From Candidatus Bathyarchaeota archaeon (GTDB lineage: Archaea > Thermoproteota > Bathyarchaeia > TCS64), in NCBI GenBank assembly GCA_026014815.1, contig JAOZHP010000151.1, forward strand, positions 62,001 through 126,000: a DNA stretch of 64,000 bases, written 5' to 3'. The notes below the pieces were generated by a model, which saw nothing but the letters and a program-made list of their open reading frames with translations, ran no database searches and had not been told where the DNA came from. Of this stretch, positions 41,036 through 50,009 are shown piece by piece (the first letter of the stretch is position 1; each line of letters opens with the position of its first letter). The position numbers were made by a program, and so were the translations under genes.

Positions 41036-42178
41036 CTAACACGTAAATACCTTTAATATTTTTTGCATAATTTCCTCTTCCTGGCTAACTGATAATTCAT
41101 GCGTTCTTGAGAAAATTAATCCGTTGAGAACTTGTACTGGGGAATATTCATCAAGAGAAAGATCTTCTTCTTTGGTGATTCGATCTGCAATTTCTTTGCT
41201 TAAATCCCATTCATCGGAGGAAAAAAATCGAATATTCTCTTTCAAGTGGGGGTAAAGTCGATCAAATTTTTCGTTTATCGTGTCCAGTGAATTTTGGATA
41301 TTCCTTACACGATTTGAAAAAAGTTCTTCATATTCAGGGCTCTCAGAAAGATCAATATCTTTGTATAAATCCACAAGATCTGGAATAGGAAAATCATTAG
41401 CAATCCCCAAGTCAGTCAAAATGCGATTATGAATATGGAAACGTAACTCACATGGTGGATGTGTATGAAACGTTCTTAGATACTCGGCCTCACTTCCAGG
41501 ATGAAAAGCCCAAAACGTTGGTGCCATTGCATGAGTATGTAATAAGCTTGGTCCAACAGATAATGTCCCAATAATATCAGAGATAATTTCGATTTCCCAA
41601 TTTTCTACAATGTCTTCTATTATGGGTTTTCCTTCATCATCAAATGGTGAAGAATGAAAAACTGGATCTGGTTCAATATAGCTCTCTAAGATATCATGTC
41701 CTAATTCATGCGCGACGAAACCTAAGTTCCAATATCGATAATAATCCGTGAACCTACACCAAATAAAATTCATAGGGTGGACTTTTCTGTATCTATCTCC
41801 TCCAAAAATACCAAGAAATGGAAAAGGCTCTCTATCCATATTTTGACGTTCAATTATTTCATGGCAGATTGCATCTAAAATATTATGTGCGTCTCGAAAA
41901 ATGAATCTAGGTAAGCCAAATCTTATTGATAAATCGGATAAATAACTTTCAAATTCTTTGATTTTAAAATGAGCATAACTAACTCCCTGCCAACTTTCAA
42001 AAAATGGGGAGTCTAATTCATCAATGTCATCGAGGTTATTTTCAACAATCCTCCGAAACAATCGAATAGATTCGTGCAACGAAGGGTCTTTCGTACGAGT
42101 ACGATAAACATCGATGTCATTTATAATATTGTGATAGCATAACACTTGTTCGTTTTTTAATTTATCAAAATAATCCAA
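41036..42178 (-). CDS. HELGH-motif metallopeptidase-like protein, family unknown
   Basis: 380 residues. GFVAHELGHDIL gives a zinc motif H157-E158-x-x-H161, and 36 residues on NWEIEIISDIIG offers E197-x-x-x-D201, the gluzincin (thermolysin-like) third-ligand pattern. Otherwise unlike families I know; no signal peptide, so probably cytoplasmic. It is strongly AT-rich and ends 6 bp before the operator region of the winged-helix gene downstream. With that gene and the tRNA it looks like a small acquired unit, perhaps a protease/regulator switch (inference). Confidence 0.6.
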   Translation of the reverse strand: MDYFDKLKNEQVLCYHNIINDIDVYRTRTKDPSLHESIRLFRRIVENNLDDIDELDSPFFESWQGVSYAHFKIKEFESYLSDLSIRFGLPRFIFRDAHNILDAICHEIIERQNMDREPFPFLGIFGGDRYRKVHPMNFIWCRFTDYYRYWNLGFVAHELGHDILESYIEPDPVFHSSPFDDEGKPIIEDIVENWEIEIISDIIGTLSVGPSLLHTHAMAPTFWAFHPGSEAEYLRTFHTHPPCELRFHIHNRILTDLGIANDFPIPDLVDLYKDIDLSESPEYEELFSNRVRNIQNSLDTINEKFDRLYPHLKENIRFFSSDEWDLSKEIADRITKEEDLSLDEYSPVQVLNGLIFSRTHELSVSQEEEIMQKILKVFTC

Positions 42179-42277
42179 AGACGGTCACTATTAACTATAT
42201 TTAATACTTAAAAATCTTTTACAGTAAATGTAAACCATCTGTTATATGGTCTTAAATTATTTTGCAACCAGAGTTTC

Positions 42278-42291
42278 AGGGCCCCAGCCCT
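42278..42291. other. Hairpin in the non-coding stretch 42179-42432
   Basis: AGGGC-CCCA-GCCCT is a perfect short hairpin in otherwise AT-rich DNA without a visible gene. It may end a transcript. Confidence 0.3.
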
Positions 42292-42432
42292 TTAGTAATT
42301 GCTTTTATTAATTCTTGTCTCTCATCTAAGCCTGATTTGTTGGAATCTGTAAATTATTTTACGTGCAATTATTTTCTGTAGAATCATGAGTATTTTTTAT
42401 GGTTATTCTTGAAACGTCTTGTGGCGCGGGTC

Positions 42433-42636
42433 TCATACGTTAATTTCAAGTTCCTTGAGAAGCTGTTTCAAGGGCTTGGTATCTCCTCGTTCTGCGTCGC
42501 TTAACGCCTCTTTGATCTCTTTTTGCAGTTCCATGTCTTCGGATACTTCTATGGTTTCGATCAACTGTTCCATGAGGTTAGCCGCGTTTTTGATCAATTG
42601 TTTCTCTTCTTCAGTGAGAAGATTCATCAAGCCCAT
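42433..42636 (-). CDS. Small helical protein, antitoxin-like
   Basis: 67 residues (64 if started at the second ATG, 42627). Nearly all helix: TEEEKQLIKNAANLMEQLIETIEVSEDMELQKEIKEALSDAERGDTKPLKQLLKELEI. The ALSDAERGDTKPLKQLLKEL ending is like tails of small antitoxins, but no toxin is adjacent. A gene on codon pattern; function unknown. Confidence 0.5.
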   Translation of the reverse strand: MGLMNLLTEEEKQLIKNAANLMEQLIETIEVSEDMELQKEIKEALSDAERGDTKPLKQLLKELEINV

Positions 42637-42675
42637 GTGGGTTTTGATGTTAATTAAGAGTTGTTTATACTTGTG

Positions 42676-43212
42676 TCACCGATCTATCGATGCATCGTCT
42701 AGTTTTTTACGCACCTGAATCACCTCAAGCTGGGCGATCAGTGAAGTTAAGCTTGTTCTCTCCAAGTCATCTATATATGGGTCCCAACCGAACAGGAACC
42801 CTGCTGCCCTGGGGAAGCTGCTGATGTACCATCGGATGGCTTCCTCCTTCTCATCGGCATCGAGAACCTTGATCTCTGGCCTGAAGCTCCTGAACCCGAT
42901 CCTTACCCTGGCTTCAGATGGGTTGGCCTTCAGATTCCTCAGCCAATCAGTTTTCTTGCCTCTACTTGCGAACAGGTGTATCACCTCATCCTTTTTCCTG
43001 TACTCCAGTGGCGTCGTGCGTCTCTTCCCAGTTCTTCGGCCAACAGTTATGAGAAGTAGGAAGTATCCGCTGCCCACCAAGGTAAGCAGCCCGGTCTTGT
43101 AGAGGAAGACGACAACATGGTTTATGCGTTTCCAGTTCTGGAGGGTTCGCCTTCGTTTTTCGGGGTCCTCCTGTGTCAAAGAGTAGAGGGCTGAGCCTTT
43201 ACGGGGGAACAA
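42676..43212 (-). CDS. Deazaflavin (F420)-dependent nitroreductase-family protein
   Basis: 178 residues. LLLITVGRRTGKRRTTPLEYRKKDEVIHLFASRGKKTDWLRNLKANPSEARVRIG is the Ddn/DUF385 signature, a split barrel binding F420. It suggests the cell makes F420. Substrate unknown. Confidence 0.8.
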   Translation of the reverse strand: MFPRKGSALYSLTQEDPEKRRRTLQNWKRINHVVVFLYKTGLLTLVGSGYFLLLITVGRRTGKRRTTPLEYRKKDEVIHLFASRGKKTDWLRNLKANPSEARVRIGFRSFRPEIKVLDADEKEEAIRWYISSFPRAAGFLFGWDPYIDDLERTSLTSLIAQLEVIQVRKKLDDASIDR

Positions 43213-43308
43213 TGAACCACCAGTTAATCTGAGATGCCTCAGGCTTTGACGGTTTCCGTGCCTTCAATGTTTAAGTAGTCTTCTGATGCCCTTATTCTCG
43301 GTGTTTAT

Positions 43309-43944
43309 TTGGTAGAGGTACTGAAAGGGCTCCACAGCATGGATCACAGCGAAGCTGGGAACCATCAGATGGAGTCATGGATACTTGACTGCGACGACTG
43401 CCTTATTCTGATAGACGGAGGCATGAGGCAGAAAGCCCTCGACAACATAGAAGCAGAGCTCAGAGAGATGAGCAAAGAATGGGCCGACGTATCCCTAATA
43501 CTCATCACCCACAAGCACGGCGACCACATACAGAACCTTGCCCGGCTCGTCGAACTCACAGGAGCCCCAGTTAAGGCACATGAACTGGAGGCCCCGCTGA
43601 TCAAGGAAGCCGTAGGAGTCTATGTGGAAGGACTAGAAGACAAAGCGGTGCTGGGGTACTGCGGAGGCATCGAGGTCATCCACGTGCCCGGGCACAGCGA
43701 GGGCAACGCATGCTATTACCTGCCTGCCCTCAAAGCGGTCATCGCTGGAGACACCATTTTCGGCGACGATGAGGGCAACATCAACCCGCCTCCAGAGAGG
43801 TACTGCCTGGACGTGGACCAAGCAACAAAGGAGATCAAGCGGCTGCTGGACTACGAGTTCGATCACATCCTATTCACCCACGGCAAGGACATCATGGGCG
43901 ACGCCAAGGCCAAGGTACAGGAACTCGTGGACAGGTTCTGCTAG
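43309..43944 (+). CDS. Metallo-beta-lactamase-fold hydrolase
   Basis: 211 residues, TTG start. Metal motif THKHGDH, then PGHSEGN, AGDTIF and the final THG histidine are all present. Resembles glyoxalase II-like hydrolases. Convergent with nothing; the MFS gene follows 49 bp later and could share the transcript. Confidence 0.88.
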   Translation: MVEVLKGLHSMDHSEAGNHQMESWILDCDDCLILIDGGMRQKALDNIEAELREMSKEWADVSLILITHKHGDHIQNLARLVELTGAPVKAHELEAPLIKEAVGVYVEGLEDKAVLGYCGGIEVIHVPGHSEGNACYYLPALKAVIAGDTIFGDDEGNINPPPERYCLDVDQATKEIKRLLDYEFDHILFTHGKDIMGDAKAKVQELVDRFC

Positions 43945-43993
43945 CCCTCCCTGATCGAAGACCATAACTAGGCAGGAACCGTAATCAGGCTCT

Positions 43994-45178
43994 ATGAGCC
44001 GGCTCCTAGGGCGGTGGGAGTACAACTACACCGTGCTCCTCATCACGTGGATGGGATGGATAAGCATCTACCTCGCCCGGAGCGTGTTGCCGCCTGTCCT
44101 CCCTGTCTTATCCACTGAGCTTGGCCTCACCCACGCCCAAGCGGGGCTCTTGGAAACAGCGTACCTCATCGGGTACATCATCAGCAAGCTCCCAGCGGGA
44201 GACCTCAGCAACAGGTACGGGGCAAGAAGGGTGCTTGCCGCCAGCATGGTGGGGTACGGCGCCTCAACCCTATTGATCACCGGAGCCCGAGGGTTCCTAG
44301 ACATCTTTGTGCTCCGTTTCCTCGTGGGCCTATTCCAGGGAGTACATCTCCCCGTGTCCAACGCGCTTCTCAGCGACAGGTTCAGAGGCAAGCAGGCACG
44401 GGCCATCGGGTTCAACGAGTCAGGGCCCAACATTGGGAACACGTTGGCCTTCCCGATCACCGTCACCATCATGGAGGCACTGGGATGGAGGTACGCGTTC
44501 CTCTTCCTCTCCATACCAGCATTCCTCCTATCCCTAGGCACAATGATATTGATGAAGGAGGAGCCCGAACGAGAGACAGAGCCAAGGCAAGGCCCGAAAC
44601 CCAGCCTAGGCTATTACAAGAGGATACTGATACCCTTCGCGTTGAGCCACGCCGCCTACAACCTGATTCTAAGAACTACTTTCACGTTCACGCCCAGCTT
44701 CTTGGTGGAGTTCAGGGGCATGAACATAGCTTTGGCGGGGCTCATATCCACAGTGTTACCCTTTGCGGGCATCTTCACGAAGATGGGCAGCGGCTTCATA
44801 ATGGAACGCGTAGGCTCAAAGCAAGCCATATTGGTGGCCAGTTCACTGAGTGCAGTCCTACTAAGCGCCTTGGTGATCTTCCCTGGTGGCTGGTTGACCT
44901 TGAATCTGCTGGCTCTGGGGTTGACCCTCTACAGCTTCAGCCCCATAATCTACGCAGGGACGACTTCCTCTCTTCCGAGGGAGTTAAAGGCTCTGGGGCT
45001 GGGCGTAGTCACTATATTCGGCAACATCGTGGGCGCTGTCTCCACCACTGCGGTTGGACTCGCCATCGACTCACGGGGATACGTGTTCACATTCATAGCA
45101 ATAGCGGGTGTCACCCTCGTCTCAGCGTTCATAATTCAGATTTCCATGAAAGAAGATGGCAGAGATATTGTCTTATAG
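43994..45178 (+). CDS. Major facilitator superfamily transporter
   Basis: 394 residues with twelve predicted membrane segments. GDLSNRYGARRVLAAS is the MFS loop 2-3 motif, and the N-half DSALLSDRF-like region (SNALLSDRFRGKQARAIGFNESG) is the loop 4-5 equivalent. Probably exports or imports an organic anion; substrate unknown. Confidence 0.88.
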   Translation: MSRLLGRWEYNYTVLLITWMGWISIYLARSVLPPVLPVLSTELGLTHAQAGLLETAYLIGYIISKLPAGDLSNRYGARRVLAASMVGYGASTLLITGARGFLDIFVLRFLVGLFQGVHLPVSNALLSDRFRGKQARAIGFNESGPNIGNTLAFPITVTIMEALGWRYAFLFLSIPAFLLSLGTMILMKEEPERETEPRQGPKPSLGYYKRILIPFALSHAAYNLILRTTFTFTPSFLVEFRGMNIALAGLISTVLPFAGIFTKMGSGFIMERVGSKQAILVASSLSAVLLSALVIFPGGWLTLNLLALGLTLYSFSPIIYAGTTSSLPRELKALGLGVVTIFGNIVGAVSTTAVGLAIDSRGYVFTFIAIAGVTLVSAFIIQISMKEDGRDIVL

Positions 45179-45223
45179 AAGAGTAGCCGTCAACCTTTTC
45201 CTTTCATCCTCCCAGTTTTCTTC

Positions 45224-45586
45224 ATGATCACCGCAGTACTATGGATGCGCTTCGAGTCAACAGAGAAAGCGTTGAAAAGCGGAAGACGCTTCAGCACCTG
45301 CCCCAAGGTACAGTTCTGGGCAAATAACGGACCTGAAGCATACGTTATACTTCACGTGGAGGATGATCAACGCTTCTGGACCGATTACGTGGGAGCCAAC
45401 CCTGAGACAGGGTTCGGGGGAGTCGAGGCCCAGCTAACATACATGGAAACACCGTTAAAACCATCAAAAATGTTCAGCCCAGTAGAGAAACGGGAAGGGG
45501 AAGTGGCTCCATGCGGAAGCAGGTGCCTCACCTGCCCCACCTACAAGAACCCCTGCACTGGCTGCCCCGCACTCATTTTACCCTAG
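45224..45586 (+). CDS. Small protein with Cys-rich C-terminus
   Basis: 120 residues. The last 30 contain CGSRCLTCPTYKNPCTGC, five cysteines spaced like the DUF3795 pattern and likely to bind zinc or an Fe-S cluster. The first 90 residues are not recognised. Its end overlaps the convergent oxidase gene by 9 bases. Confidence 0.6.
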   Translation: MITAVLWMRFESTEKALKSGRRFSTCPKVQFWANNGPEAYVILHVEDDQRFWTDYVGANPETGFGGVEAQLTYMETPLKPSKMFSPVEKREGEVAPCGSRCLTCPTYKNPCTGCPALILP

Positions 45587-46702
45587 ATACTCGTCTACCA
45601 TGCCTTTGACCATCTCAGCGATGGTTGGGCTGCTTGTAAGCCCCGGCGACTCGATGCCCACCAAGTTGATGAAACCCGGTAAGCCCCTGTCCTCCTCATG
45701 CTTTATGACGAAGTCTATAACTGGGTCTCCAGGACCCTGAAGCTTTGACCTTACTCCGCTCATGTCGGGGTGAAGGTCTTCCAGTTTCACGGTGGGGAAG
45801 TACTTGACGATATCCCTCCAGAACGGCTCCTTCTCTGACTCGACAGCGTAATTGATCTCGTCAACGTAGAACGCGTTTGGCCCGAACTTCAGTCGCCCTG
45901 TCAGATCTGGGACGCTGTGGATGCCAAGGCTCGCCGCATCCTCCGGTGGAGGAGGATACACCAGCATGAGTGCAGGCGGCTTGCCCGTGAGACTGAAGTA
46001 CTCTCCCTTACTCCAGTGCATCCTGTATCCTGCCTCGTCTATGTCGATGCCCGCCATCTCTGCTACCTTATCGCTGTAAAGCCCGGCACTGTTGATGACC
46101 ACGTCTGCCTCCACCTCAAAGGGCTCGCCGCCACTCATCATTTTGACGACGTACCCGTCCTTCACCTGCTCGATGCCTATTACCTCGGTTTCAAGGACAA
46201 GAGGATCGGTTCCAGCGTTTCTCCGGGCTTCCCTGTGGAAGTGGTCCATGAGTCCGTGAGCGTCAACGATTCCTGTGCTTGGGCTCAGGATAGCCATATC
46301 CGCCTTGACGTTGGGCTCCAATTCATGTATCTTTTCAGCGTCGATGAGTTCAAGGTCTCTGGCGCCGATGTCGGTGGCGTGCCTTATTATTTCCTCTAGT
46401 TGCTTGACTTCTTCCTCGCCGTTGGCTACTATGAGTTTGCCGCATTTCTTGTAAGGCACATTATTTTGTTCACAGATCTCGTAGATCATGGGGTTTGCCT
46501 TTACGCATAGATCCGCTTTGAGGCTGCCCTTGGGGTAGTAGATACCGGCATGAATGACTTCGCTGTTCCTGCTGCTTGTGCCCTGCCCGTGGACACTTTC
46601 CTTCTCAAGGATATACATCTCCTTGTCCTTGGCTGCGACAGCGGCGCCAACCGCTAAACCTACGACTCCTGCTCCGATAACTACGATGTCGACGCGGTCC
46701 AA
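45578..46702 (-). CDS. FAD-dependent oxidoreductase, LhgO-like
   Basis: 374 residues. VVIGAGVVGLAVG is the dinucleotide fold; GTSSRNSEVIHAGIYYPKGSLKA is the mark of L-2-hydroxyglutarate oxidases. Oxidises a 2-hydroxy acid, probably L-2-hydroxyglutarate, to the keto acid. TTG start at 46702. Confidence 0.85.
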   Translation of the reverse strand: MDRVDIVVIGAGVVGLAVGAAVAAKDKEMYILEKESVHGQGTSSRNSEVIHAGIYYPKGSLKADLCVKANPMIYEICEQNNVPYKKCGKLIVANGEEEVKQLEEIIRHATDIGARDLELIDAEKIHELEPNVKADMAILSPSTGIVDAHGLMDHFHREARRNAGTDPLVLETEVIGIEQVKDGYVVKMMSGGEPFEVEADVVINSAGLYSDKVAEMAGIDIDEAGYRMHWSKGEYFSLTGKPPALMLVYPPPPEDAASLGIHSVPDLTGRLKFGPNAFYVDEINYAVESEKEPFWRDIVKYFPTVKLEDLHPDMSGVRSKLQGPGDPVIDFVIKHEEDRGLPGFINLVGIESPGLTSSPTIAEMVKGMVDEYLG

Positions 46703-46770
46703 ACTGAATCACAAAAAACCTGTAAACGTTGCTTATAGCTGGTTCGACTAAAATAGGGATGAAATGGAAG

Positions 46771-47304
46771 CTACTTGACTTCCTTGTACCATTCCTCTGG
46801 GGCGCCGTCGGTCTCCGGGTCGTAGTCAGTTGGCAGAAGCTCCTCGATCCCAAGAATCTCCGTGATGAAGCACTCTATTACTCCCTTAACGATGGTTCCC
46901 TCCGTCAGGTGCCCGCCCACGGTGGGCACGTCCCACGCACCCCCAATCACGTAGTGGATAGCAGGGAAAGGCGTCGGCTTACCGTCTTCTAGCCGTGTAT
47001 GAATCATGCCGCTCATGGCTACAAGCATGCTCAGGTTCTCGAAGCTAGCCGCTGACTCGTTGTGCCAATTGCTCGGGTCATGCGGATCGGGGCACCACAT
47101 GTACATCTTGGCTGGGCTGAAGCCACCCATGAACGCTGCGTGGATCTTACCGAACTTGATGCCCTTGTCAATGGCGAACTTCTGGATCGCCTTAAAGACA
47201 TCTGCTCCCGTGGTCAATCGGATAATGAACTCTCTTCCTCTCTGACATTCAACGCTATGATAGTCTGCGGGGTGAGTCGCGTCGCTTTCCCATGGATCTT
47301 TCAT
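46771..47304 (-). CDS. PPC/DUF296-domain protein
   Basis: 177 residues. GREFIIRLTTGADVFKAIQKFAIDKGIKFGKIHAAFMGGFSPAKMYMW...GHLTEGTIVKGVIECFITEI is the whole PPC domain. No AT-hook, so the DNA role known from plants does not carry over. Function unknown in archaea. Confidence 0.82.
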   Translation of the reverse strand: MKDPWESDATHPADYHSVECQRGREFIIRLTTGADVFKAIQKFAIDKGIKFGKIHAAFMGGFSPAKMYMWCPDPHDPSNWHNESAASFENLSMLVAMSGMIHTRLEDGKPTPFPAIHYVIGGAWDVPTVGGHLTEGTIVKGVIECFITEILGIEELLPTDYDPETDGAPEEWYKEVK

Positions 47305-47369
47305 GTTGATCCCTGAACCATGAAGCGGATGTATGAATAAAACCTTGAATGAAAACCAAAAGGAGGTTT

Positions 47370-47801
47370 CTAAGATACCCTGAGGAGTTCCTCGAGGATT
47401 GCGAGCTGAGTGGGGCTTGCCTTCACGATATCAGTGCTACTAAGGAGTCCTACAAGCTTATTTCCCTGAACGACTGGGAGCCTGCTGATCTTCTTGTCAG
47501 CCATGATTTTGGCTGCCTCGTCGAGTGCAGCATTCTGCTCGATGGTGATCAGTGGGCCTGTCATGATGTCCTTGGCCCACACGGTTCCTGCGTCCATCCG
47601 GGGCTCCACGATACGCCTCAATATATTGGTCTCAGTGATTATCCCAACGGGTCTACCGCTGGCTGTGACTATGACGCTGCCTATACCGAACTTATTCATC
47701 TTCTGGACCGCCGACAGGACAGTGTCATCGGTTTTAACGGTCTTGATGTTTTTGGACATAACGTCTCGCACGATCATTAATCCGCTCATAGAATCACTCA
47801 T
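47370..47801 (-). CDS. Protein with two CBS domains
   Basis: 143 residues from ATG 47801; other ATGs lie at 47810 and 47786. Two CBS modules (about 10-62 and 77-130), e.g. VRDVMSKNIKTVKTDDTVLSAVQKM and AKDIMTGPLITIEQNAALDEA. Such proteins sense adenine nucleotides or SAM. No partner domain. Confidence 0.9.
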   Translation of the reverse strand: MSDSMSGLMIVRDVMSKNIKTVKTDDTVLSAVQKMNKFGIGSVIVTASGRPVGIITETNILRRIVEPRMDAGTVWAKDIMTGPLITIEQNAALDEAAKIMADKKISRLPVVQGNKLVGLLSSTDIVKASPTQLAILEELLRVS

Positions 47802-47880
47802 ATGAACCACAGGGTGGAGCCATTAAAACGTTTATCTAAACCTGACGGCACCCAACAAAACATGAAAAATAGGTTATGGG

Positions 47881-48741
47881 TTATAGGAGGATGCTCTCCC
47901 ACCTAAGCTCGCTGCAGCCACAGCTCTCGTCATCAGGATCCATCTCCTTGATAGCGTGCAGAAGTGCCTCAGCCGAGGGTCTGCTCCACTGTTTCTGAAA
48001 GTCCCTGAAAGCAGTGTTCCCCTCCCACCGTGGATCAATGAGTCCCTCACCGTAGTTGCTCACAAGCTCCAACGCAGCATAGCAAGCGCCGAGTTCACGG
48101 GCGAAAAACACCTCGGGCACCAGGTTCATGGTGACGATATCGATACCTAGGTTCTGCCACCTGAGTCTTATCTCCGCTGGGCTCTCCAGCCTCGGACCCT
48201 CCGCGACGCCTACGATGCCTCTTTTGAAGACCCGGGGGAAACCAGCGACTGTAGCTCCCTCTACGAGGTGGTCGCTGATAGTTGGGCACAGAGGCTGGTG
48301 CAGCCTGTAACTGTACCTTGGAACATCCATGCCTTTGTCCTGAAGGTTCACCATGAGCATCTGGGGGCGCTTGGTGGTGAAGTCAACGAAGTCATCCGGT
48401 ATGACAGCGTCACCTGGGTCCAACAGCCTGTTGGTTGACCCACAGAGCGCTGTACCTATGATCTTCTTGACGCCCGCCTTCCACAGGACATAGAACACCC
48501 GTTCACCGCTGCTATCTGGCTCCGTATTCCTGACCTCCTTGTTGATGCCATGGAAATCAACGTATAGGAACTCTTTTCCATACACCTCAGCGTGGTAAAA
48601 TGGCGCAGTTGGGCCAAAAGGAGTGTCAAAAACCAGGTTCTCGGCTATAAGTTTGACGCCTTCATACGCGCGGGGGAAACCCGCGCCTATGGTGGTACTG
48701 CCGCCGAGGACCGCGATCTTGACTTTTGGTATCTCTGCCAT
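47881..48741 (-). CDS. Purine nucleoside / methylthioadenosine phosphorylase family
   Basis: 286 residues from ATG 48741. Family-2 marks: AVLGGSTTIGAG, GIVGVAEGPRLESPAEIRLR (EGPRFET loop) and DIVTMNLVPEVFFARELGACYAALELVSNYG. Splits purine nucleosides or 5'-methylthioadenosine with phosphate. The C-terminus ends DDESCGCSELRW. Confidence 0.85.
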   Translation of the reverse strand: MAEIPKVKIAVLGGSTTIGAGFPRAYEGVKLIAENLVFDTPFGPTAPFYHAEVYGKEFLYVDFHGINKEVRNTEPDSSGERVFYVLWKAGVKKIIGTALCGSTNRLLDPGDAVIPDDFVDFTTKRPQMLMVNLQDKGMDVPRYSYRLHQPLCPTISDHLVEGATVAGFPRVFKRGIVGVAEGPRLESPAEIRLRWQNLGIDIVTMNLVPEVFFARELGACYAALELVSNYGEGLIDPRWEGNTAFRDFQKQWSRPSAEALLHAIKEMDPDDESCGCSELRWESILL

Positions 48742-48871
48742 GGAGTGCATAGGTGCTTTAGGGGCATAAATTGTTACCTGAACCTCGTTTTTTGTTGATA
48801 ATGGCTATATTGGGCCATGTAAGTGTCTTTGTTGATACTTGATGGAGAATTATATACTAGAATATACCTCC

Positions 48872-49009
48872 ATGACTATAGTGCCTATGGTAAGTATAAT
48901 CGAAAGATATAAATATGTGAAAAGTGCTGTATCGCTACTCTGCGCGCGGGCAATTATTCCGATCGGGTTTGGAGTATTCCCCACGCCGATTACACTCAAA
49001 GGTGCATGA
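48872..49009 (+). CDS. Possible 45-codon leader ORF before the first tfb gene
   Basis: ATG 48872 to TGA 49007-49009; mostly hydrophobic peptide ending GVFPTPITLKGA. A TATATAC-like box lies about 20 nt upstream, and its stop is 6 nt before the tfb start. It could be a small protein or simply the long 5' region of tfb. Confidence 0.25.
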   Translation: MTIVPMVSIIERYKYVKSAVSLLCARAIIPIGFGVFPTPITLKGA

Positions 49010-49015
49010 AATATA

Positions 49016-49942
49016 ATGTTAAAACCGGGAAAAAAGTTGGCAAATGAAGATGTTTGCCCGGAATGTGGTAGCACACATATTATAATTGATGGAAGATCTG
49101 GGGAAAGAATTTGTGGTGCATGCGGCCTCGTTATAGCCGATACCATGATCAATGAGGGCCCCGAGTGGAGGGCCTTCAGTCAGGACGAGAGGGACAGCCG
49201 CAGCCGTGTAGGCATGCCTCTTAGCTTCAGTGTCCACGACAAGGGCCTAAGCACAATGATAGGTCAGGTGGGCAAGGACGCTTTCGGAAGGTCAATTCCA
49301 ACCAAGACTATGTTCCAGATGCTAAGGCTCAAGAAATGGCACATCAGGAGCAGCTACCAGAGCAGCGTCGACAGGAACCTGAGTCACGCCATGACAGAAC
49401 TCAGCAGACTCACAGACAAGCTACACATACCCAAGTCAGTCAAGGAGAGAGCGGCAGTAATCTATAGGAAAGCCCTCGAGAAAGGACTAGTCAGAGGACG
49501 AAGCATCAGCGCTATCGCCGCTGCAAGCCTCTACGCCGCGTGCCGTGTAACTGGCACACCAAGGACACTACGTGAACTCGGCGAAGTCAGCACCATCGAC
49601 AAGAAGGACCTAGCGAGGTGCTACAGGCTTCTCCTACGTGAGTTGAAACTAAGTATGCCTATCCCTAAGGCCCAGTACAGGGTCCCCAAGATCGCTGCAA
49701 TGGTGAATATCAGCGAGAGCACACAACAGACAGCCGTGGAGATCCTAAGGAAGGCCGAGGAGATGAAGACCACCGCAGGTAAGGACCCGATGGGTCTGGC
49801 CGCAGCTGCTCTTTACATCGCCTGTGTAATGAACGACGAGAAGAGGACCCAGAAGATGATCGCGGACGCCGCGGGAGTCACCGAGGTCACTATCAGGAAC
49901 CGTTACAAGGGCCTCAAAGAGTCCCTCAAGCTAGAGCTTTAA
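49016..49942 (+). CDS. tfb: Transcription initiation factor B (TFB), first copy
   Basis: 308 residues. Zinc ribbon CPECGSTHIIIDGRSGERICGACG, B-finger GPEWRAFSQDERDSRSRVG, and two cyclin-like repeats (about 115-200 and 210-305) with KSVKERAAVIYRKALEKGLVRGRSI and a helix-turn-helix near the end. Recruits RNA polymerase to TBP-bound promoters. Whole and typical. Confidence 0.95.
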   Translation: MLKPGKKLANEDVCPECGSTHIIIDGRSGERICGACGLVIADTMINEGPEWRAFSQDERDSRSRVGMPLSFSVHDKGLSTMIGQVGKDAFGRSIPTKTMFQMLRLKKWHIRSSYQSSVDRNLSHAMTELSRLTDKLHIPKSVKERAAVIYRKALEKGLVRGRSISAIAAASLYAACRVTGTPRTLRELGEVSTIDKKDLARCYRLLLRELKLSMPIPKAQYRVPKIAAMVNISESTQQTAVEILRKAEEMKTTAGKDPMGLAAAALYIACVMNDEKRTQKMIADAAGVTEVTIRNRYKGLKESLKLEL

Positions 49943-50009
49943 GCTCCCTTCTTTTTCTTGAAACGTTTTTAACATTCAGGGCACTCCTTTTCCGCAATTG
50001 GTGTCACAT

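Noticed and set aside
40540-42430. Second copy of the tRNA-Ser 3' end as an attachment site
   Set aside because: I looked for the T-arm/acceptor sequence beyond the AT-rich pair and did not find it, so integration at the tRNA is not shown.
44485-45186. 233-codon plus-strand open frame
   Set aside because: Shadow of the MFS transporter, which has a proper membrane pattern in its own frame.
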